Source: an uncultured Aliivibrio sp. (GTDB lineage Bacteria; Pseudomonadota; Gammaproteobacteria; Enterobacterales; Vibrionaceae). From it: 64,000 nt of DNA. The notes under the pieces are model-generated. The model was not told the DNA's origin and made no database searches. It worked only from the letters and a program-made list of their open reading frames with translations. Below, in pieces: positions 54,262 through 61,967 of this stretch. The DNA lies in NCBI RefSeq assembly GCF_946479765.1, contig NZ_CAMLHO010000013.1, forward strand, positions 1-64,000, written 5' to 3'. The translations under genes and the position numbers were made by a program. Numbering within the stretch: position 1 is the first letter of the stretch; every line of letters begins with the position of its first letter.

Positions 54262-56381
54262 TATAAATGCTTCACTCGACGTTGGACTTCTTCTTGCTTA
54301 CCAAAGTTAAATGGGCGCGCATCTGGGCTGCCTAAGTAACCACAAACACGACGTGTTACTGACACTTTAGTCGAGTCATGGTTGCCACATTTAGGGCATG
54401 TAAAACCTTTGCTTGTACACTCAAACTCACCGGTATAACCACACTCGTAACACTCATCAATTGGTGTATTTGTTCCATAATAAGGCACACGGCTGTAGCT
54501 GTAATCCCATACGTTTTCTAACGCTTCAATGTTGCGTTGCATGTTAGGGAATTCACCATAACAAATGAAACCACCACTTGAGATCTCTGGGTATGGCATT
54601 TCAAAATCAATTTTGTCGTATGGATTTACTACTTTTTGAACATCAAGGTGGAAACTGTTGGTGTAGTACCCTTTGTCTGTCACTTTATCAATAACACCAA
54701 ATAGTGTGTTATCTAGCTTACAGAAACGTGAGCATAAGTTTTCGCTTGGTGTGCCATAAAGACTAAAGCCAAAGCCTGTTTCTTTTGTCCATACTTCTAC
54801 AGCATCTTTTAGGTATTGAATAATTTCTAACGCTTTTGCTTGAAGTTCAGCATTATCATATAAGTGGTCATCACTACCGAACAATGCTTCAATTGTTTCA
54901 TGTACACCAATGTAACCTAGTGATACAGAAGCTCGGCCATTTTTAAAGATATTAATAATGTCATCATCTGGTTTCAGACGAACACCACATGCACCTTCCA
55001 TATAGAGGATAGGAGCGACACGAGCCTTCACGCCTTCTAGACGAGAAATACGCGTTTCTAATGCGCGACGACAAAGAAGTAGACGCTCATCAAGCAATTT
55101 GTAGAATGCAGTCACATCACCTTTCGCTTCAATCGCAACGCGAGGAAGATTTAAGCTGATAACACCAATGTTATTACGACCATCATGAATTTGTTCACCG
55201 TTTTCTTCATAAACGTCTAAGAAGCTGCGACACCCCATTGGCGTTTTGAATGACCCCGTCACTTCAACCACTTTGTCGTAGTTAAGAATGTCTGGATACA
55301 TACGTTTTGTAGCACATTCAAGCGCAAGTTCTTTAATGTCGTAATGAGGATCCGATTTTTTATGGTTCAAACCATCACGAATAGCGAAGACTAATTTTGG
55401 AAATACCGCTGTTTTACGGTTTTTACCTAAACCAGCAATACGGTTTGCTAAAATAGAACGTTGAATTAATTTTGATTCCCAGCTTGTGCCTAAACCAAAA
55501 CCAAACGTAACAAAAGGTGTTTGTCCGTTCGCGGTATGTAATGTGTTTACTTCGTACTCAAGAGATTGGAATGCGTCATAACATTCTTTTTCTGTTTGTG
55601 CTTGAGCAAACGCCTCAGCATCCGCAATGTTCCATTTCTCAGCCAATTTCTTCGCTTTTTCGTAACTAACCGTTACATAAGGTGCAAGAATTTCATCAAT
55701 ACGGTTAATCGTAGTTCCACCGTAGATATGACTTGCAACTTGAGCAATGATTTGCGCAGTTACGGCTGTCGCTGTGGCAATGGATTTTGGCGTATCGATT
55801 TCCGCATTACCCATTTTAAAGCCACCTGTTAACATGCCTTTTAAGTCAATCAGCATACAGTTGAACATTGGGAAGAACGGGGCGTAATCTAAATCGTGGT
55901 AATGGATCTCGCCACGTTCATGCGCTTGAACGATATCACGCGGTAAAATATGACGCGTCGCGTAGTGCTTAGCCACAATACCCGCCAGTAAATCACGCTG
56001 TGTTGGGATAACTTTGCCGTCTTTATTGGCGTTTTCATTCAATAATTCAGCATTACTTTGTTCAATCAGGCCGCTAATTTCTTTATTTAGTACACTGATT
56101 TTTTCACGAGCAATGTCACGGTCATGGCGATACTCAATATAGGCACGCGCTAACACTTTGTGTGGTCCTTGCATTAATTCATTTTCAACCAAATCTTGGA
56201 TCTGGCGAATACCCACTTCTTCTTGCCCTTTTAAAGCAACTTCAACCGCATGAGCCACTAACTGCGCATAACTCTCAACCTCAGGTGTTACCTGCTCTGA
56301 CGCGCCTTTTATAGCATCAATAATACGAGAATTCTGGTAGGTTGCACGACTTCCATCTCGTTTGATTACAGTTATGTTCAC
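54261..56381 (-). CDS. nrdD: Anaerobic ribonucleoside-triphosphate reductase NrdD
   Basis: A 706-residue class III ribonucleotide reductase making dNTPs without oxygen. An N-terminal ATP-cone (about 1-95) precedes the catalytic barrel. A zinc ribbon (CYECGYTGEFEC, CPKCG) and the glycyl-radical loop RRVCGYLGSPDARPFN (radical Gly681) end the protein. The start is GTG at 56381 with GGAG five bases upstream. Upstream are a perfect FNR box and two NrdR boxes, so it should be induced anaerobically and repressed by NrdR. Confidence 0.96.
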   Translation of the reverse strand: MNITVIKRDGSRATYQNSRIIDAIKGASEQVTPEVESYAQLVAHAVEVALKGQEEVGIRQIQDLVENELMQGPHKVLARAYIEYRHDRDIAREKISVLNKEISGLIEQSNAELLNENANKDGKVIPTQRDLLAGIVAKHYATRHILPRDIVQAHERGEIHYHDLDYAPFFPMFNCMLIDLKGMLTGGFKMGNAEIDTPKSIATATAVTAQIIAQVASHIYGGTTINRIDEILAPYVTVSYEKAKKLAEKWNIADAEAFAQAQTEKECYDAFQSLEYEVNTLHTANGQTPFVTFGFGLGTSWESKLIQRSILANRIAGLGKNRKTAVFPKLVFAIRDGLNHKKSDPHYDIKELALECATKRMYPDILNYDKVVEVTGSFKTPMGCRSFLDVYEENGEQIHDGRNNIGVISLNLPRVAIEAKGDVTAFYKLLDERLLLCRRALETRISRLEGVKARVAPILYMEGACGVRLKPDDDIINIFKNGRASVSLGYIGVHETIEALFGSDDHLYDNAELQAKALEIIQYLKDAVEVWTKETGFGFSLYGTPSENLCSRFCKLDNTLFGVIDKVTDKGYYTNSFHLDVQKVVNPYDKIDFEMPYPEISSGGFICYGEFPNMQRNIEALENVWDYSYSRVPYYGTNTPIDECYECGYTGEFECTSKGFTCPKCGNHDSTKVSVTRRVCGYLGSPDARPFNFGKQEEVQRRVKHL

Positions 56382-56392
56382 AGTGGCTCCAA

Positions 56393-56408
56393 ATACTAAA
56401 TAGTGGGT
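56393..56408. promoter_or_regulatory. NrdR box 2 (start-proximal)
   Basis: ATACTAAATAGTGGGT matches 12 of 16 positions of the NrdR consensus ACACWATATATWGTGT. Its centre is 31 bases, three helical turns, from the other box, the usual tandem spacing. Confidence 0.6.
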
Positions 56409-56423
56409 GCATTAGGCTCGCTA

Positions 56424-56439
56424 ACACAAGATGTGGTGT
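56424..56439. promoter_or_regulatory. NrdR box 1
   Basis: ACACAAGATGTGGTGT matches 13 of 16 positions of the NrdR consensus. Together with box 2 it forms the standard tandem operator upstream of ribonucleotide reductase genes. The nrdR gene itself is not in this window. Confidence 0.7.
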
Positions 56440-56467
56440 ATTAAGCTCGATCTGCCGATAAAAAGCT

Positions 56468-56481
56468 TTGATCTAGATCAA
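56468..56481. promoter_or_regulatory. FNR box upstream of nrdDG
   Basis: TTGATCTAGATCAA is a perfect TTGAT-N4-ATCAA site centred 93 bases upstream of the nrdD start, consistent with FNR activation of anaerobic ribonucleotide reductase. Confidence 0.8.
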
Positions 56482-56620
56482 GTTAAATCTGAGGGTGATT
56501 CTAGTTTCGCCACTGCTTTAACTTGTTCTCAAAATCGTTGCAATGTATGAAAATGAAACATTTTTTTGTGTGCTATCTTTGAATTTTTTAATTAAACTGC
56601 TTGCGATTTCAGGAGGACTT

Positions 56621-57505
56621 ATGAATCAACGAATTACTCACTTACTTAGCTTTTGTATACTTATTTTTAGCTCATTTTCAAGCTACGCTGTCACATTATC
56701 CACATGGAATTTGGAATGGTTAACACTTAATCCTTCTGAAAAATTTCGACCATCAGAAAGAAACCAACACGATTTTTCTCAGCTGAATGTTTATTTTTCT
56801 CAATCCAACAGCCAAATTCTAGCATTTCAAGAAGTCGATTCGAGAGAAGCGATACTAAAAGTGGTGGGAAGTGACTACCGCATTTTCCTTTCTGACCGAT
56901 CTACAAATCCAAAAAAGCAGTTTACTGATATTAATCAGTACACAGGATTTGCTATTCATCACTCAATTCCAGTGACTGACCCTAGAGATTTATCTCTTCT
57001 ACCGAATAAAAAAAGCAGTAAATTACGCTACGCTACTTATGTGATTGCTACCGTTGATGAGCAGCCTCTTCACCTTCTTTCTGTGCATTTAAAATCAGGA
57101 TGTCTCGGGCAAAAGAAAAATAACTATGCTTGCGAAACATTAAAGACACAAACGAAAGAATTAACTGATTGGATAAATGCACGCGAAGAAAATAACGACA
57201 CTTATTTAGTTTTGGGAGATTTTAACCATACCCTAGCGCATCCTAGAAGTTGGTTATGGAAAAACATCAAGAAGCAGACGACAGAGGCGCCAATACTATT
57301 AACCAAGAGCACAAAAGGAAATTGTACCGTTAAACAATGGAAGCGAGATTGGCCTAAATATAAAACATATACTCGCTTAATAGATCATGGCATAACTAAC
57401 GATATTGAGAAACGATTTACTGTAACTCAGCAAGTTTTCCAACAAGCTGATGTGAAAAAATACCAACTGACCGATCACTGCCCTGTTATTTTTAAATATA
57501 ACTAA
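56621..57505 (+). CDS. Secreted endonuclease/exonuclease/phosphatase-family protein
   Basis: A 294-residue exported protein of the DNase I-like fold. A signal peptide (LLSFCILIFSSFSSYA) is followed by the fold's typical motifs: STWNLEWL, LAFQEVDS, LLSVHLKSGC, YLVLGDFNH and TDHCPV near the end. The catalytic Glu, Asp/Asn and His pattern is intact, so nuclease activity outside the cytoplasm is likely. The start at 56621 has AGGAGGACTT directly upstream; a longer in-frame reading from 56543 is not supported. It is divergent from nrdD. Confidence 0.85.
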   Translation: MNQRITHLLSFCILIFSSFSSYAVTLSTWNLEWLTLNPSEKFRPSERNQHDFSQLNVYFSQSNSQILAFQEVDSREAILKVVGSDYRIFLSDRSTNPKKQFTDINQYTGFAIHHSIPVTDPRDLSLLPNKKSSKLRYATYVIATVDEQPLHLLSVHLKSGCLGQKKNNYACETLKTQTKELTDWINAREENNDTYLVLGDFNHTLAHPRSWLWKNIKKQTTEAPILLTKSTKGNCTVKQWKRDWPKYKTYTRLIDHGITNDIEKRFTVTQQVFQQADVKKYQLTDHCPVIFKYN

Positions 57506-57510
57506 ATAAA

Positions 57511-57540
57511 AAAGGAGCACCAACTGTGCTCCTTCCTAAT
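57511..57540. terminator. Hairpin terminator
   Basis: AAGGAGCAC (57512-57520) pairs perfectly with GTGCTCCTT (57525-57533) around a four-base loop. The T-run is short (CCTTCCTAAT). It lies between convergent genes. Confidence 0.7.
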
Positions 57541-57568
57541 CTAAACTAAATACACAAAAAACGGGCCG

Positions 57569-58732
57569 TTAAAATTTAGCACCACCGTCCATTCTTGTTT
57601 GACTAAAATTCACATTCTCTTTCTTTTCTTCTTTAGTCGCTTGTGTGTGTTCTTCCTCTGAAGACTTCTCTTTTAGCTCATTATTAGGCTTCTTTGGTGC
57701 ATCTTTACCAACGACAAATTCATTGCTATCAGGAAAATAACTCTCTCGTTGGTACAATTTATCAAGCGATTTTATGATGGCGTGTTTCTTTAATTTTCCT
57801 TTCGCCATCTTTTCAAACAACGGCTTTGCCATGCCTTGCAGTCCAATAACAGCATCAACCCCAACAAGATGACCAACATGATCTCGTCGTGATATCGCAG
57901 CTTCAATGCCATTCTTTGCGGCTAGCCATAGCCAGATATAAGCAATTGAGTTCCCTTTTTCGTTGGTATCTGCACCCATCTCACCCGCAAAGTATTGAGC
58001 TTTAGCATCACCAGCTTCTGCTGCGAGCTCTAACCAATAGGTTGCTTTTTTAGGATCAACTTGAACACCATGGCCCTCTGCATATTGTTTACCAATACGA
58101 ATTTGCGCTTCAATATTATCAAGCATTGCGGCTCGCAAGTTCCATTCAGCTGCTAATTTAGCATTCGGTTGTGGGTTTGATTCTGCCACATACCAATCGG
58201 CAATAAAGAGTTGAGCGGGAACATGGTCTAACTCTGCGGCTTCAGTGATAAAGTTAATCCCTTTTTCAATGTTCGCTTCTATACCATGGCCTTGTAAAAA
58301 CGCAACGCCTAATGCAAATTTATCTTCCGGCCTACCTTCTTGAGCAGCAACAACCTTCCCCCAAAAAATTGATTTCTCTTTTAACTCAGGGTTATCACGA
58401 CGACTATCACATAAACGGATCATAGAACGCATCGCAATATTATTATCTAATTTCGCCGCCATTTCATACCAATATAAGGCCCCTTCAACATTGCTCATTT
58501 CAGCTTCTTTTGCTAAAAACAATTGAGTTGAGATATGCCCCGTTTGTGCTTTATATACTCGCTCTTGATACTCTGCTGCACGAGCTTCTTCGAGCGCTCT
58601 TCGATATAAACTATCATCTCGTTCTTTTTGTTTCTGTTGTTTTTTTTGTTTTCCATTTGCAAAGAAAAAATTAATACACACTAACACGAGCAAAATGACT
58701 AGCCCTGTGACAGCGATTTGAATCCAATTCAT
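57569..58732 (-). CDS. Membrane-anchored Sel1-repeat protein
   Basis: A 387-residue protein with one N-terminal membrane helix (about 6-26), then a charged coiled-coil and several Sel1/TPR-like repeats, for example EDKFALGVAFLQGHG, AQIRIGKQYAEGHGVQVD and KKATYWLELAAEAGDAKAQY. The C-terminal 60 residues are charged and probably disordered. Sel1 repeats mediate protein contacts; no enzymatic domain is seen and the partner is unknown. Confidence 0.83.
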   Translation of the reverse strand: MNWIQIAVTGLVILLVLVCINFFFANGKQKKQQKQKERDDSLYRRALEEARAAEYQERVYKAQTGHISTQLFLAKEAEMSNVEGALYWYEMAAKLDNNIAMRSMIRLCDSRRDNPELKEKSIFWGKVVAAQEGRPEDKFALGVAFLQGHGIEANIEKGINFITEAAELDHVPAQLFIADWYVAESNPQPNAKLAAEWNLRAAMLDNIEAQIRIGKQYAEGHGVQVDPKKATYWLELAAEAGDAKAQYFAGEMGADTNEKGNSIAYIWLWLAAKNGIEAAISRRDHVGHLVGVDAVIGLQGMAKPLFEKMAKGKLKKHAIIKSLDKLYQRESYFPDSNEFVVGKDAPKKPNNELKEKSSEEEHTQATKEEKKENVNFSQTRMDGGAKF

Positions 58733-58910
58733 GCTACACCATTCTTATATATTTTAGATATCACCTTATTATCGACTATTTTGAGTAAAACATGAGAGTT
58801 TTATTTTTTATTTATGTTCAAAAACTTCAACTACTTACAGAGTAGTTTATAAATTGTACTCATAAGTATCATTTTTTATTTGAATAATTTAAAAATGAGG
58901 ATTAATATCC

Positions 58911-59032
58911 AGCTCTTGGGGAGTAGTCACAAGATTTAATACTTAATCTTGTTCAGATATCGTCATCCCGAAGCTTCAGCTTCCGGTATCTGTAAGTGGG
59001 CAATGAATGCCAATCACTTTGACAAGACCAAA
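58911..59032 (+). ncRNA. yybP-ykoY (manganese) riboswitch upstream of alx
   Basis: The leader shows the family signature CTTGGGGAGTAG near its 5' end and CGTCAT plus GACAAGACC near its 3' end. Internal hairpins ACAAGATT/AATCTTGT and TGGGCA/TGCC-type lie between. This pattern defines the yybP-ykoY class, which senses Mn2+ and classically precedes TerC/Alx and other metal exporters. It ends about 90 bases before the alx start; an ACCAT/ATGGT hairpin near 59032-59070 could be the expression platform. The remaining sequence from 58733 to 58910 is AT-rich promoter region. Confidence 0.82.
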
Positions 59033-59123
59033 AACCATTACATTAATTTTATTGTTTATGGTGGAAGGTTTATACTCACTCATTTTAGCGGTATTCCTTT
59101 CACCTATTTGTTAAGGAATTATT

Positions 59124-60068
59124 ATGTCACCGTTAACTTGGGAACTCTTTGGTTTCGTTGTTCTCGCTCTATTTGCTCTCGATATGTTTCAAACAAGAAA
59201 AGAGGCTCCTAGCTTAAAAAAAGCGTTATTGTGGTCATTTTTCTGGTTCATACTCGCCTTTATCTTCTGTGCCGCACTCTATGTTTATTGGCCTCTCATG
59301 GCTCCAAACAGCACCTATTCACCTAAAGATGCAAGTATCGCCTTTATTACAGGCTATTTACTTGAAAAAATGCTTAGCGTAGATAATTTATTCGTATTTG
59401 CACTCATCTTCAGCCAATTTGCCGTTCCTGAATCAAGCCGACCTCGAATTTTACTCTGGGGAATTATTGGTGCACTTGCATTACGTGCTGTAATGATTTT
59501 TGTTGGCGCTGGATTATTAGCTCAATACCACTGGATTTTATATATTTTCGCGGTGTTCTTGATCATTACAGGTGTAAAACTTTGGTTTGCTAATACTGAA
59601 GAGAGTAGTGATTTCTCTTCATCAAAATTAGTGATGTTCGCTAAGAAATTTATTCCATTTGATGACAAGTACGATGGCCACAAATTGCTTACAAAAGTAA
59701 ACGGTAAAAGAATTGCAACCCCACTACTGCTGGTTGTTATTGTGATCATGTTTACCGACATTATGTTCGCACTAGATTCCATCCCTGCCATCTTTGCCAT
59801 CACTCAAGAACCTTTCTTGGTGTTTGCCGCCAATGTATTTGCCTTATTGGGTTTACGTTCTTTGTATTTCGTGCTTCAAGGTATGTTAGACAAATTCTGT
59901 TACTTACAACCGGCACTAGCCTTTATTCTAAGTTTCATTGGTATCAAGATGTTCTTAGTAGGAACAGCATATGAAGTTCCTACTGTGATTTCACTGTTAA
60001 CTATTATCGGTATTATTACATTAGCGATCATTGGTTCTATAATGAAAAACAGATCACAAAACGCGTAG
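59124..60068 (+). CDS. alx: TerC/Alx-family membrane protein
   Basis: A 314-residue polytopic inner-membrane protein with about eight or nine helices. The TerC signatures are present: EKMLSVDNLFVFALIF and FTDIMFALDSIPAIFAIT, whose acidic residues are proposed metal-binding sites. Alx/TerC proteins are implicated in manganese export. The manganese-type riboswitch directly upstream supports that role here. A terminator follows the stop. Confidence 0.92.
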   Translation: MSPLTWELFGFVVLALFALDMFQTRKEAPSLKKALLWSFFWFILAFIFCAALYVYWPLMAPNSTYSPKDASIAFITGYLLEKMLSVDNLFVFALIFSQFAVPESSRPRILLWGIIGALALRAVMIFVGAGLLAQYHWILYIFAVFLIITGVKLWFANTEESSDFSSSKLVMFAKKFIPFDDKYDGHKLLTKVNGKRIATPLLLVVIVIMFTDIMFALDSIPAIFAITQEPFLVFAANVFALLGLRSLYFVLQGMLDKFCYLQPALAFILSFIGIKMFLVGTAYEVPTVISLLTIIGIITLAIIGSIMKNRSQNA

Positions 60069-60079
60069 AAATAACAATT

Positions 60080-60116
60080 CAGCGGTATCCAATTACGGAT
60101 GCCGCTGTTTTATTTC
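60080..60116 (+). terminator. Terminator after alx
   Basis: CAGCGGTATCC (60080-60090) pairs with GGATGCCGCTG (60097-60107), with one wobble, followed by TTTTATTTC. Confidence 0.82.
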
Positions 60117-60229
60117 ATTTTTTGCATAAATTTGTCCTATTCTTTACATATCACTGAACTCAATCTCGATTAAAACGTCTACTATTCATAAATACTTTTC
60201 ATTTCATCAAACTTACAATAAAGGCATCC

Positions 60230-60727
60230 ATGAAAAAACTCATCCTCTCAATATGCTTATTATTACTTTCAACGTCCACCTTTGCTGCTGAGTCCTGCTC
60301 TGGTAAGACTATTGTTGGTCAAATTGAAACTATTCATATAAAAGAATTAAATACCAATTATGAAGCTCGAATTGATACAGGAGCCGCTACCACCTCAATC
60401 CATGCAACTAACATAGAAATCGTTGGGCAAGAAGATGAAAGCGATGATATGCGTGATCACTTAGGTGATACGGTAAAATTTACCACTTACAATGAAGAAA
60501 ACGTAGCCATGCAACACACTGGACGTATTATTAAAGTCAGTAAAATTCGCAATGCACAAGGTGTTGAACGTCGCTATGCGGTAAGAATGCATTTTGAGTT
60601 CAATGGCGAAGATAAGAAAGTGGCCGTAAATCTTCGTGACAGAAGTAAACTAGATTACAAATTATTGATTGGCCGTAACTGGTTAGAAGGCGATTATTTA
60701 GTCGACGTAGATAAAAATAGCGAATAA
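60230..60727 (+). CDS. Periplasmic retropepsin-like protein (PF05618-type)
   Basis: A 165-residue exported protein with a signal peptide ending STFAA. The single domain shows the retropepsin-like motif ARIDTGAATTSIHA and the late conserved segment YKLLIGRNWLEG. It is a shorter paralogue of the lipoprotein at 51762-52442, lacking its linker. Protease activity is inferred only. It is followed by the tRNA operon promoter. Confidence 0.82.
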   Translation: MKKLILSICLLLLSTSTFAAESCSGKTIVGQIETIHIKELNTNYEARIDTGAATTSIHATNIEIVGQEDESDDMRDHLGDTVKFTTYNEENVAMQHTGRIIKVSKIRNAQGVERRYAVRMHFEFNGEDKKVAVNLRDRSKLDYKLLIGRNWLEGDYLVDVDKNSE

Positions 60728-60770
60728 CGTTTATTTTTTAAACGCTTAACGTATTTTTTAGAAAAAAGAC

Positions 60771-60799
60771 TTTACATAAAAATCAAAGATGACTATTAT
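60771..60799 (+). promoter_or_regulatory. Promoter of the tRNA-Ser/tRNA-Asp operon
   Basis: TTTACA (60771-60776) and TATTAT (60794-60799) are separated by exactly 17 bases, ten bases before the tRNA-Ser 5' end. The GC-containing discriminator (TCTCGGC) fits a growth-rate-controlled stable-RNA promoter. Confidence 0.7.
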
Positions 60800-60809
60800 T
60801 CTCGGCATT

Positions 60810-60900
60810 GGAGGGATGGCTGAGTGGTCGAAAGCACCGGTCTTGAAAACCGGCAACCGTTAATAGCGGTTCTAGGGTTCAAATCCCTATCCCTCCACCA
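60810..60900 (+). tRNA. tRNA-Ser (anticodon TGA)
   Basis: Acceptor GGAGGGA pairs with TCCCTCC, discriminator A and encoded CCA at 60898-60900. The anticodon loop CTTGAAA gives UGA. A long variable arm (AACCG...CGGTT) and the T-arm (TAGGG TTCAAAT CCCTA) are intact, typical of class II tRNA-Ser. Confidence 0.96.
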
Positions 60901-60938
60901 CTTTTCAAAATTCAGATAGAGTCTGGGTTTTAAAAATT

Positions 60939-61015
60939 GGAGCGGTAGTTCAGTTGGTTAGAATACCGGCCTGTCACGCCGGGGGTCGCGGGTTCGAGTC
61001 CCGTCCGCTCCGCCA
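60939..61015 (+). tRNA. tRNA-Asp (anticodon GTC)
   Basis: A 77-base gene. Acceptor GGAGCGG pairs with CCGCTCC, discriminator G, CCA encoded. Anticodon stem CCGGC/GCCGG holds loop CTGTCAC (GUC). The T-arm GCGGG TTCGAGT CCCGT is intact. It is probably cotranscribed with tRNA-Ser from the promoter at 60771. Confidence 0.96.
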
Positions 61016-61024
61016 ACATCAACG

Positions 61025-61054
61025 AAGCCTTGTCAGAAATGATGAGGCTTTTTT
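61025..61054 (+). terminator. Terminator of the tRNA operon
   Basis: AAGCCTTGTCA (61025-61035) pairs with TGATGAGGCTT (61040-61050), using two G-U pairs, around a four-base loop and followed by a T-run. Confidence 0.88.
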
Positions 61055-61118
61055 GTATCTGTTGGATATGGATACACACGCTTTTTAAAATTCAGATAAA
61101 GTCTGGGTTTTAAAAATT

Positions 61119-61227
61119 GGAGCGGTAGTTTAGTTGGTTAGACTCTTTATTGGGGAGCTTAGCGGCCTGTCATGCCGGGGGACGTGCTGCTCTCAAGGTG
61201 AGATAGAAAGTCCCGTCCGCTCCGCCA
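61119..61227 (+). pseudogene. tRNA-Asp-derived copy with split insertion (copy 2)
   Basis: A 109-base relative of the neighbouring tRNA-Asp. The 5' 24 bases, an anticodon-like stem-loop (CGGC CTGTCAT GCCG) and the 3' end with a perfect acceptor stem and CCA are kept. Extra sequence lies before the anticodon stem (CTCTTTATTGGGGAGC) and after it (GCTCTCAAGGTGAGATAGAAAG). The two inserts can pair with each other, extending the anticodon arm into a long hairpin. The 5' strand of the T-arm is gone, so it cannot be a standard tRNA. It may be a pseudogene or a tRNA-derived small RNA. Confidence 0.72.
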
Positions 61228-61235
61228 ATACAACG

Positions 61236-61265
61236 AAGCCTTGTCAGAAATGACGAGGCTTTTTT
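61236..61265 (+). terminator. Terminator after tRNA-Asp-derived copy 2
   Basis: AAGCCTTGTCA pairs with TGACGAGGCTT, followed by a T-run. Compared with the unit 1 terminator one T has become C, turning a G-U pair into G-C, so the helix is kept or strengthened. Confidence 0.82.
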
Positions 61266-61329
61266 GTATCTGTTGAATATAGAAATAACCACTTTTGAAA
61301 ATTCAAATAATGTCTGGGTTTTACAAATT

Positions 61330-61437
61330 GAAGCGGTAGTTCAGTTGGTTAGACCTTCTATTGAGGAGCTTAGCGACCTGACACGCCGGGGGCGTGCAGC
61401 TCTCAAGGTGAGATAGGAAGTCCCGTCCGCTCCGCCA
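61330..61437 (+). pseudogene. tRNA-Asp-derived copy with split insertion (copy 3)
   Basis: A 108-base relative with the same two-part insertion as copy 2 (CCTTCTATTGAGGAGCT before and AGCTCTCAAGGTGAGATAGG after the anticodon region). The arms differ from copy 2 at several bases yet still pair. The acceptor has one mismatch (GAAGCGG against CCGCTCC), the anticodon loop reads CTGACAC, and the anticodon stem has an A-C mismatch. No terminator hairpin follows. It is more decayed than copy 2. Confidence 0.7.
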
Positions 61438-61496
61438 AAACAACAAGATAAAAACCAAATTGTTTTGCCTCGTCAAATACATACTAAAAGTTGTTG

Positions 61497-61733
61497 TTAA
61501 TAAAACTCGATAGCAATACCAATTTCTTGAGATAACAACTCTAATTGTTCATGGTTGTCTAGTTTAATCGACCATTTCATGCCACTACCAACAGCACTAA
61601 TTACATTTGCACCACCAATCAAAGTAAGTGCATCTATCTCAGCCTGTACTGTCGTTCTAGAGGTATTATTTAATCGAACAACCAACTCATGTTGGTTGGC
61701 AATAATATCGCCTTCTGAGAAAGTGATTTTCAT
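61497..61733 (-). CDS. Small DUF3389-like protein
   Basis: A 78-residue soluble protein starting MKITFSEGDIIANQHELVVRL. The pattern resembles the Vibrionaceae DUF3389 family, but I recall that family only in outline, so the name is tentative. No signal peptide or membrane helix is visible. It is oriented towards the tRNA-Asp-derived repeats. The 234 bases upstream to the desaturase gene show no recognisable element. Confidence 0.65.
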   Translation of the reverse strand: MKITFSEGDIIANQHELVVRLNNTSRTTVQAEIDALTLIGGANVISAVGSGMKWSIKLDNHEQLELLSQEIGIAIEFY

Positions 61734-61967
61734 TCTGCTTTACTTCTATCTAATTTAAATGAACACAAATTATATCAAATTTTCTCGATTATCCCTCTTT
61801 CAAAGTAACCGCATTGCCCTTTATTTAATTTATGAGTAAATCAAACACACTGCCAATTACAATAACTGACTCACATTTGTTACATTTTGATCCTCTCCTC
61901 ATCTTGACTAAAATATCTACACAACCTATTCTAGCGCACAACTGTACGCTTAAGTGGAATATTTATT

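Larger units (their letters stand above)
60901..61437 (+). repeat. Tandem triplication of a tRNA-Asp transcription unit
   Basis: Three units start at 60901, 61081 and 61292. Each opens with a similar leader of about 38 bases (CTTTTC/TAAAATTCAGATA... GTCTGGGTTTTA) that runs into a tRNA-Asp 5' half. Units 1 and 2 end in near-identical terminator hairpins; unit 3 lacks one. The 31-32-base longer spacing of unit 2 equals its insertion. Unit 1 is a normal tRNA gene; units 2 and 3 are modified. Confidence 0.85.

Noticed and set aside
60901-61437. CRISPR array or integron-type repeats as explanation of the tandem units
   Set aside because: The repeats are about 180-210 bases, contain tRNA sequence and terminators, and have no short direct repeats with spacers or integrase genes.
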